Assembly (NCBI GenBank): GCA_029861655.1 | Contig: JAOTZA010000112.1 | Location: 1 to 9,824 of the forward strand | Reading direction: 5' to 3' | DNA: 9,824 nucleotides | Source of the DNA: Acidobacteriota bacterium | Lineage (GTDB): Bacteria; Acidobacteriota; Thermoanaerobaculia; Multivoradales; JAHEKO01 | Shown here: positions 1-5,677 of the stretch, piece by piece | Layout: every line of letters starts with the position of its first letter | Position numbering within the stretch: the first letter of the stretch is position 1 | The notes under the pieces: model-generated | Told to the model about the DNA's origin: nothing | The model's database searches: none | What the model saw: only the letters and a program-made list of their open reading frames with translations | Program-made: the position numbers and the translations under genes

Positions 1-234
1 ACGCTGCCGGACCCCGAGATCCTGACCCGAGCGCACGTAGCGGTGCCGCTCGCCGATGTGGCTCCGGAGATGCGCCACCCGGTGGACGGGAGGCGGCTCG
101 GTGAGATCGGCGCGGCCTTGGACGACTCTGACGCGGTACGTCCGGCCCCTGACGCCGAGGCCCTGCGAGTCGCCTGTCCGCATGTGGGGCTGCGACGCGA
201 ACGGAGTCGGGGAGCGACAGGGGAAGGTAGATGA
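1..234 (+). CDS. folK: FolK C-terminal fragment (6-hydroxymethyl-7,8-dihydropterin pyrophosphokinase), 5'-truncated by window edge
   Basis: The frame is open from base 1 and ends at the TGA at 232-234. The first 40 or so visible residues match the C-terminal core of HPPK/FolK: a TLPDP segment, then an Arg, then PLADVAPEMRHPVDGRRL, which corresponds to the family pattern LPHP..R.F.L.PL.EIAP...HP..G. FolK transfers pyrophosphate from ATP to 6-hydroxymethyl-7,8-dihydropterin in cytoplasmic folate synthesis. The catalytic N-terminal part lies outside the window, so activity cannot be judged. The last 35 or so residues are an Arg-, Ala- and Pro-rich tail with no family match that I recognise. The stop codon overlaps the start of the next gene (ATGA), which suggests cotranscription and translational coupling. 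The assignment rests on a short motif recalled by eye; a coincidental match is possible but unlikely. Confidence 0.75.
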   Translation, partial: TLPDPEILTRAHVAVPLADVAPEMRHPVDGRRLGEIGAALDDSDAVRPAPDAEALRVACPHVGLRRERSRGATGEGR

Positions 235-1979
235 AGCGTTTTTGGACCGTCCTGGCCGTGATCGCCCTGCTGGTGACAACAGTCTGCATATCGAGGCCAT
301 TGCACGCCGCGGAGGCCTCTCCCGTTCTGGCGGCGATGAGCGCCGAGTTGGAGCGCTCGCTCCGGATTCTCGAAGGAGAGGAGAATCCGCCCTACTTTCT
401 GAGCTACGAGATCGCCGAGATTCACTCCGTATCGATGGCGGCATCCTTCGGCAAGACGGTGAGACGGATCAACGAACGCCGCCGGCATCTCGATATCGAT
501 GTTCGGGTGGGGAGCTACGAGCTCGATAATCGTCATCCGCGACGAGGTGAGCTACGCGAGCGTGGGTTCTCTCAGCTGTTCACCGAGATCTATGTGCCCC
601 TGGATGATGATCCGGATGCGATCCGGAGCGTGCTCTGGTGGCACACCGACAAGAAGTACAAGCAAGCGGTCGAAGATCTGACCGCGGTCCGAACCAACGT
701 CCAGGTCCAGGTGGAGGAAAGCGATCCGTCGCCCGATTTCTCGCCCGCCGAGCCGATCGAGTACATCGACGAACCGGCCGCCTTGTCACTCGACGTAGAA
801 GCCTGGTCGGAGAAGCTCGAGAGGTTTTCGGCACCGTTTGCCGATCACGGCACGATCTATCGGGCGGATGCCTCGCTCACGGCGCAGGCTCGAACCCGCT
901 GGCTCAGCAACAGCGACGGCTCGCGTCTCCAAACAACCCGCGTCGCCTACCGGCTCGACCTGTCGGCCATGACCAAGGCCGAGGACGGCATGGAGCTACC
1001 CCGTCACGAGACGTTTTTTGCGTACACGCCCGACGGCCTGCCGGGTGACGAAGCGATCGAGACTAGCGTCGAGAAGATGATCGCGGATCTGCTGGCTCTG
1101 CGCGAGGCTCCGGTGGTCGATCCCTACACCGGCCCCGCGGTGCTCTCCGGTCGTGCTTCGGGGGTGTTTTTTCACGAGGTTTTCGGGCACCGAATCGAGG
1201 GGCACCGGCAGAAGAACGAAGAAGAGGGGCAGACTTTCAAGAAACAGGTCGGCCGGCGGATACTACCGTCCAGTTTCGACGTGATCTTCGACCCGACACG
1301 GAAGGCACAAGGCGAAACCGAGCTTGCCGGGCACTATCGATTCGACAACGAAGGAGTCAGGGCGCAGCGCGTCGCGGTCGTGGAGGACGGAGTCTTCCAG
1401 GGTTTTCTGATGTCGCGCTCGCCGATCGAGGGGGAGGCCGCTTCCAACGGTCACGGGCGCCGGCAGCCGGGCTTCGAAGCGGTGTCGCGGCAATCGAACC
1501 TGATCGTTCAGGTGACCGAGCCGCAAACCGCCGCCGAGCTGGAGGCGGAGTTTCTCCGCCGTCTCGAAGAAGCCGGCAAGCCCTGGGGACTCTTCTTCGA
1601 AGACATCCAGGGCGGATTCACCCTGACCGGCCGCACGATCCCCAACACCTTCAACGTCATTCCGGTGATGGTCTACCGTGTCTTTGTCGATGGCCGTCGC
1701 GAACTGGTGCGGGGTGTGGACCTCATCGGGACGCCGCTCACCGCGTTTAGCGCCGTTGTGGGCGGCGCCGACCGGGCCGAGGTCTTCAACGGCATGTGCG
1801 GAGCCGAGTCGGGGAGAGTTCCGGTCTCGGCTGTGTCGCCGGCGATCTTGATTTCCCGGGTCGAGGTGCAGAAAAAGGACAAGTCGCAAGACCGGCTTCC
1901 GATTCTCCCGGCTCCGCCCCTCGCGCCGGGCGCGGCAGCTCCGATGCCGCCGAGCGTCGAAGGGAAGCAGGCCCCGTGA
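231..1979 (+). CDS. Exported TldD/PmbA-family metallopeptidase with intact catalytic site
   Basis: This is a 582-residue protein. The ATG at 231 follows a good purine-rich ribosome site (AGGGGAAGG) and opens a signal peptide: MKR, a hydrophobic stretch at about residues 7-20, and likely cleavage after LHA (residue 26). An N-terminal TldD-like domain follows, including the segment NPPYFLSYEI and the phrase DVRVGSYELDN. The catalytic region contains GRASGVFFHEVFGHRIEGH, with H315, E316 and H320 forming the HExxxH zinc motif known from TldD. The C-terminal FNGMCGAESGRVPV supplies Cys523, matching the conserved metal-site Cys of TldD. E. coli TldD works with TldE (PmbA) as a cytoplasmic protease that trims unfolded peptides such as microcin B17 and CcdA. 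This copy is about 100 residues longer than TldD and carries a signal peptide, so it should act in the periplasm or envelope. It overlaps folK (ATGA) upstream and a related gene (GTGA) downstream. The substrate is unknown. Confidence 0.9.
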   Translation: MKRFWTVLAVIALLVTTVCISRPLHAAEASPVLAAMSAELERSLRILEGEENPPYFLSYEIAEIHSVSMAASFGKTVRRINERRRHLDIDVRVGSYELDNRHPRRGELRERGFSQLFTEIYVPLDDDPDAIRSVLWWHTDKKYKQAVEDLTAVRTNVQVQVEESDPSPDFSPAEPIEYIDEPAALSLDVEAWSEKLERFSAPFADHGTIYRADASLTAQARTRWLSNSDGSRLQTTRVAYRLDLSAMTKAEDGMELPRHETFFAYTPDGLPGDEAIETSVEKMIADLLALREAPVVDPYTGPAVLSGRASGVFFHEVFGHRIEGHRQKNEEEGQTFKKQVGRRILPSSFDVIFDPTRKAQGETELAGHYRFDNEGVRAQRVAVVEDGVFQGFLMSRSPIEGEAASNGHGRRQPGFEAVSRQSNLIVQVTEPQTAAELEAEFLRRLEEAGKPWGLFFEDIQGGFTLTGRTIPNTFNVIPVMVYRVFVDGRRELVRGVDLIGTPLTAFSAVVGGADRAEVFNGMCGAESGRVPVSAVSPAILISRVEVQKKDKSQDRLPILPAPPLAPGAAAPMPPSVEGKQAP

Positions 1980-3787
1980 TCAGGCGACAGACGGCGATCG
2001 CTGCCGGGGCGATCCTGTTCGTCCTTGCGCCAGGGCTCTTGCCAGCGGACACCCTGTCGCAGGCGCTCGAGGACGAGCTGGCGCGATCACTCGAGGAGCT
2101 GGCTCTCGAAGGGCAGCCGACTCCGTACTTTGTGGCGTACCGGGTCGAGGATCTCCGGACAACCGAGATGTCGGCGGTGTTTGGCGGCTTACTCGAGACC
2201 GATGTCAACCGCGGCCGCTTTCTGAACGTGGAAGTTCGTGTGGGCAGCCCAGAGTTCGACAATACGAACTTCTTCACCTTTCCCACCGGTTCCTCCGGTC
2301 TGGCGAGAAGCTTCAACGGCTGGGCCGCGCTTCCCTTCGACGACGACTATCGCGAGATCCGTAGACAGGCCTGGCTGCTTGCCGACGGCGCCTACAAGAC
2401 GGCGCTCGGACACCTTTCGCGCAAGAATGCGGTCCTTCAGAACCGGAGTCTCGACACCTCGTTGACCGACTTCGCCCAGCAGAAGCCTTCGGTCTTTGGC
2501 TCCGAGGACGAGCCCGTGGCATTCGACGATGTCGATAACCTCGTTGTGGCCGCCGCCGAAGCGCTGGTGCGAGATCTATCGGTGCTGTTTCGCGGCCAGC
2601 CGACGATTCAGTCGTCGGAGGTCCTTTTGCGCTCGACCTCTTCGCGCTCTCGCTATCTCAATACCGAGGGCTCGAGAGCGTCCACCGCGGCGACCCTCGT
2701 CGAGATCCGGGTGCGGGCCGAGACCCGAGCCGCCGACGGTCGTCGCCTGGCGGATGCCTTGAGTTTCATGGGGCGAAGTCTGGACGAGTTGCCGGATCGC
2801 GAAGAGATGTCCGGGGCCGTGGAAGCGATGGTGCAACGTCTCTCGATCGCGACAGGTGCGGAGCTTATCGAACGCTACAACGGGCCGGTTCTTTTCGAGG
2901 GGCAGGCGGCGGCGGAGCTCTTTCTGCAGTCGTTTGCGCCGCGGTTGGCTAGTTTTCGCGCGCCCGTTGCCGAGGATCCACGCCTCGAGGAGAACCTGAG
3001 GCAGTTGGGCGGTGGTTTCGACGACCGGCTGGGAGGCCGCGTGATGCCGCGTTTCTGCCGGCTGGTCGACGACCCCACCCTTACCGAATACGAGGGGCAC
3101 TTCCTCCTCGGTGGCTTTGCCGTCGATCGCGATGGCGTGCCCGCTCGCCCCAAGAATCTCGTCGAGAAAGGGATTCTCAAGGCGCTTCTTTCGGATCGCA
3201 ACCCGTCGCTAGGCGCCGGCGAGAGCACCGGCAACCGGCGCGGTGTAGGTACGGCGCCGGGCAACCTGGTGCTTTCGGCGCCGGGCGGTTTGAGCTCGCA
3301 GGAGCTCGAAAACGAATTGCTGACGCTGGCGGAGGAGCGCGACCTCGAGTTCGGTGTCGTCGTCCGCCGGATCGCCAACCCGATGGTCGTGGCGGCGCCG
3401 GAGGGGGGAAGAGCGAGGCGTAGTGTGAGGGCGGGTGAAGGATCGGTTGGCGATGTCGTCGAGGCCTTCCGTGTCTACCGAGACGGGCGGCGAGAACCGT
3501 TGCGAAACATCGAGGTCTTTGGCTTGGGGCCAACGAGCTTCAAGGATGTTGTCGCGGTTTCGACGGACTCGACGGCGTACAACGCGCCTCTGGCACCGAC
3601 GCGCCAGTTGAAGAGCGGTACGACGGGCCTCGCCCCCGAAGCGATCTCGGTCGTTCTTCCGTCGCTTCTTTTCGAAGAAGTGATCCTCAAGACCCGCGAA
3701 GGTCCGGTGCCAAAGCCTCCAGTGGCATCGCACCCCTTCTTCGCCGGGCAGCTGGAGTCCGCCGGCGACTCCGGGAGCGCATGGTAA
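1976..3787 (+). CDS. Exported TldD/PmbA-family paralogue lacking catalytic residues (TldE-like partner)
   Basis: This is a 603-residue protein. I chose the GTG at 1976 because it overlaps the upstream stop (GTGA) and begins exactly at a signal peptide: MIRRQ, a hydrophobic run at about residues 7-22, and cleavage likely after LPA (residue 24). The in-frame ATG at 1796 would fuse an unrelated 60-residue stretch from within the upstream gene. The protein aligns along its length with its neighbour: ELARSLEEL and TPYFVAYRVED, then EVRVGSPEFDNTNFF, and the C-terminal EAFRVYRDGRREPLRNIEV. At the metal-site position it reads FLQSFAPRL, so the three ligand positions become L317, Q318 and P322. The C-terminal Cys segment is replaced by YNAPLAPTRQL. 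It therefore should not bind zinc in the TldD manner. By analogy with TldD/TldE, where only one subunit is catalytic, it is probably the non-catalytic half of an exported heteromer. That partnership is inference from tandem position and homology. Confidence 0.85.
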   Translation: MIRRQTAIAAGAILFVLAPGLLPADTLSQALEDELARSLEELALEGQPTPYFVAYRVEDLRTTEMSAVFGGLLETDVNRGRFLNVEVRVGSPEFDNTNFFTFPTGSSGLARSFNGWAALPFDDDYREIRRQAWLLADGAYKTALGHLSRKNAVLQNRSLDTSLTDFAQQKPSVFGSEDEPVAFDDVDNLVVAAAEALVRDLSVLFRGQPTIQSSEVLLRSTSSRSRYLNTEGSRASTAATLVEIRVRAETRAADGRRLADALSFMGRSLDELPDREEMSGAVEAMVQRLSIATGAELIERYNGPVLFEGQAAAELFLQSFAPRLASFRAPVAEDPRLEENLRQLGGGFDDRLGGRVMPRFCRLVDDPTLTEYEGHFLLGGFAVDRDGVPARPKNLVEKGILKALLSDRNPSLGAGESTGNRRGVGTAPGNLVLSAPGGLSSQELENELLTLAEERDLEFGVVVRRIANPMVVAAPEGGRARRSVRAGEGSVGDVVEAFRVYRDGRREPLRNIEVFGLGPTSFKDVVAVSTDSTAYNAPLAPTRQLKSGTTGLAPEAISVVLPSLLFEEVILKTREGPVPKPPVASHPFFAGQLESAGDSGSAW

Positions 3788-3866
3788 AGTCCGCCGAACT
3801 CGTTCGTCCCACCCGGCCGACCCGATTGGCAGGGTTCATCTCACTCGAATCGGAGCTTGCACTATC

Positions 3867-5594
3867 TTGAGTTGGATTGAGAAGATCTCCCAAACCGTCT
3901 CTGAGGCCGTAACCGGGTTTCTTGGCCCGATCGCCAATTTTCTCGAGGGCTATGTATGGGACTGGCCGCCCCAGGCGCCGCTGCTGGCGATCGTGCTTCT
4001 CGGCACCGGTCTTTTTGTCACTCTGAGACTCGGTTTTGTGCAGGTCCGCGGCTTTCGGCATGCGGTGGCCATCGCCAGCGGTAGGTACGACGACCCGGAA
4101 GACGAGGGCGACCTCAAGCACTATCAGGCACTGACCACGGCACTCTCGGCGACGGTTGGTATCGGCAACATCGCTGGTGTGGCGATCGCTATTCGCTTGG
4201 GTGGCCCGGGCGCATTGTTCTGGATGTGGGTAACCGCTTTCTTCGGCATGGCGCTCAAATACGTGGAGTGCACGCTGGCCTTGCGCTATCGATCGGTTCA
4301 CGAGGACGGCTCGGTGTCGGGCGGGCCGATGTACTACATCGAGCTGGGTCTGGGGAAGAGCTGGAAGTGGATGGCGGTGGCGTTTGCGAGCTTTGCGGTC
4401 ATCTGCTCGTTCGGTTCCGGCAACATGAACCAGTCCAACACCATGGCCGACGCCATGCATGCGCACTTCGGGATCCACCCGATCTGGACGGCGCTTGTTG
4501 GCGCGATCCTGGTCGGGATGGTCATCATCGGGGGTATCCGTCGGATCGGCAAGGTCACGGCGGTGCTGGCGCCGTCGATGGCGCTGCTCTATGTCGGCGG
4601 CGCCCTGGTCGTGATGGCGATGAATATCAGCCAACTGCCCCAGATCTTCGGCTTGATCATCAGCCAGGCCTTTGCGCCCACCTCCCTGGTCGGTGGCGCG
4701 GCGGGCTCCTTCTTGATGACGCTGATGTGGGGAGTACGGCGTGGGCTTTTCTCGAACGAGGCGGGGCAGGGCAGCGCACCCATCGCGCACGCGACAGCCA
4801 AGACCACCGAGCCGGTGCGCGAAGGCCTGGTGGCCTCTCTCGGACCGTTTATCGACACCCTCGTGATCTGCTCGATGACCGGCTTTGTGATTCTGGTGAG
4901 CGGAGCCTACAAAGACAAGCTCGACCAGCGGATGGGGCTCGGCGAGGTGACCGCAGTCGTCGGTCAGGCACCCACCGACGCCGATCTCGGAAGGCTGTGG
5001 AGTGAGCGTGAGGCGCAGGGCGAAGGCCTCGGGACCTTCGATGTCCTCGACGGTCGGCCCCAGGGCGGTGGGTTCGTGACTCTGAACGCGGTGATCGAAG
5101 AGCCGCGGATCCTCGATACCGACGGCCGGCCGTGGAGCGGTAGCCTTTCGGTGGCCTCGGACGGCTCTCTCGCCGTGGTCGGGTCGGGCGGCGCTGCTCT
5201 CGACAGCCTGGCGCTCGAAGGCAAAGCGCTTCTCACCGGCGCACCGATGACCGCACATGGATTCTCGAAGGCCCTGCCGGGAACCGGCGGTGATCTGATC
5301 GTCACCCTGGCGGTGCTGCTTTTCGCCATCTCGACGGCGATCTCATGGTCCTACTATGGAGATCGGGCGACCGAGTATCTGGTGGGGCCACGCTGGGTGC
5401 CCGTCTACCGCTGGGTCTATGTGGGATTCTTTTTTCTTGGCGCGATCCTGCCGCTATCAGCGGTATGGACCTTTGGCGACGTGGCGCTGGGATTGATGTC
5501 CTTCCCCAACCTCCTGGCGCTCATCATGCTCTCGGGTGCGACGGCGGCCATGAGCCGCGAGTACTTCTCGCGCGAGCACAAGCCGTTCAAATAA
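3867..5594 (+). CDS. AGCS-family sodium:alanine/glycine symporter with inserted hydrophilic domain
   Basis: This is a 575-residue inner-membrane protein with about ten or eleven hydrophobic segments. Family marks include GTGLFVTLRLGFVQVRGF near the start, SATVGIGNIAGVA at about residues 94-106, the AGCS signature GGPGALFWMWVTAFFG at 112-127, SGGPMYYIE, and SNEAGQGSAPIAHATAKT from residue 296. Near the C-terminus STAISWSYYGDRATEYL matches the usual FSTIIGWSYYGE motif. The family imports alanine or glycine with Na+ (or H+). It is longer than the usual size of roughly 450-480 residues because about 105 hydrophilic residues (about 350-457) lie between GAY and the TGAPMTAHGFSKALPG segment, where homologues have a short loop. 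The start is TTG at 3867, with GGAG 11 bases upstream; the amphipathic N-terminus that follows is normal for the family and no ATG fits. The stop codon lies inside a palindromic repeat. The exact amino acid carried cannot be read from the sequence. Confidence 0.93.
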   Translation: MSWIEKISQTVSEAVTGFLGPIANFLEGYVWDWPPQAPLLAIVLLGTGLFVTLRLGFVQVRGFRHAVAIASGRYDDPEDEGDLKHYQALTTALSATVGIGNIAGVAIAIRLGGPGALFWMWVTAFFGMALKYVECTLALRYRSVHEDGSVSGGPMYYIELGLGKSWKWMAVAFASFAVICSFGSGNMNQSNTMADAMHAHFGIHPIWTALVGAILVGMVIIGGIRRIGKVTAVLAPSMALLYVGGALVVMAMNISQLPQIFGLIISQAFAPTSLVGGAAGSFLMTLMWGVRRGLFSNEAGQGSAPIAHATAKTTEPVREGLVASLGPFIDTLVICSMTGFVILVSGAYKDKLDQRMGLGEVTAVVGQAPTDADLGRLWSEREAQGEGLGTFDVLDGRPQGGGFVTLNAVIEEPRILDTDGRPWSGSLSVASDGSLAVVGSGGAALDSLALEGKALLTGAPMTAHGFSKALPGTGGDLIVTLAVLLFAISTAISWSYYGDRATEYLVGPRWVPVYRWVYVGFFFLGAILPLSAVWTFGDVALGLMSFPNLLALIMLSGATAAMSREYFSREHKPFK

Positions 5595-5677
5595 ATGCGG
5601 TGACAGGAAAGTATCCTGTCACCGTTCCCAGAATCCTGTCACCGTTCCCCCTTTAAGTAGCCTGTCACCGCATTTAT
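5591..5677. repeat. REP-like palindromic element with GGTGACAGG cores
   Basis: The ends form a perfect 17-bp inverted repeat: ATAAATGCGGTGACAGG at 5591-5607 and its reverse complement at 5661-5677. Inside, CGGTGACAGG (5598-5607) is also inverted at 5615-5624 and 5635-5644, giving one forward and three reverse copies of the core. The middle copies sit in a 20-bp tandem duplication at 5611-5630 and 5631-5650 (18 of 20 identical). Outward pairing stops exactly at the lon stop codon (5678-5680), and the left arm contains the symporter's TAA (5592-5594). I recall similar ATGCGGTGACAG palindromes scattered in bacterial genomes near REP-associated tyrosine transposases (RAYT/TnpA-REP). No such transposase is in this window, so the assignment to that class is inference. 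The element probably folds as RNA and may end transcription from both sides. Confidence 0.8.
5598..5624. terminator. Possible hairpin terminator between convergent genes
   Basis: A 10-bp perfect stem (CGGTGACAGG paired with CCTGTCACCG) encloses a 7-base loop (AAAGTAT), just after the symporter stop. On the plus strand only TTCCC follows, with no proper T run, so this is not a classic intrinsic terminator. The larger 17-bp stem formed by the outer arms could compete with it. Its position between two converging genes makes a role in transcription termination or 3'-end protection plausible, but the sequence alone does not prove it. Confidence 0.3.

Noticed and set aside
231..310. Lipoprotein signal in the first TldD-like protein (Cys19)
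   Set aside because: The residues before Cys19 (TTV) do not form a lipobox, and an ordinary signal peptidase I site (LHA) follows at residue 26.
1263..1889. 208-codon minus-strand frame
   Set aside because: Antisense to the catalytic and C-terminal part of the first TldD-like gene; no recognisable protein.
1796..1975. Upstream in-frame ATG extension for the second TldD-like gene
   Set aside because: It would add 60 residues read from inside the upstream gene and bury the signal peptide. The GTG at 1976 with its GTGA overlap explains the N-terminus better.
3687..5258. 523-codon open frame on the minus strand, opposite the symporter
   Set aside because: It lies antisense to an unmistakable AGCS gene. 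Its product is a His/Arg/Asp/Pro-rich string without recognisable domains, as expected from mirrored frames in GC-rich DNA.
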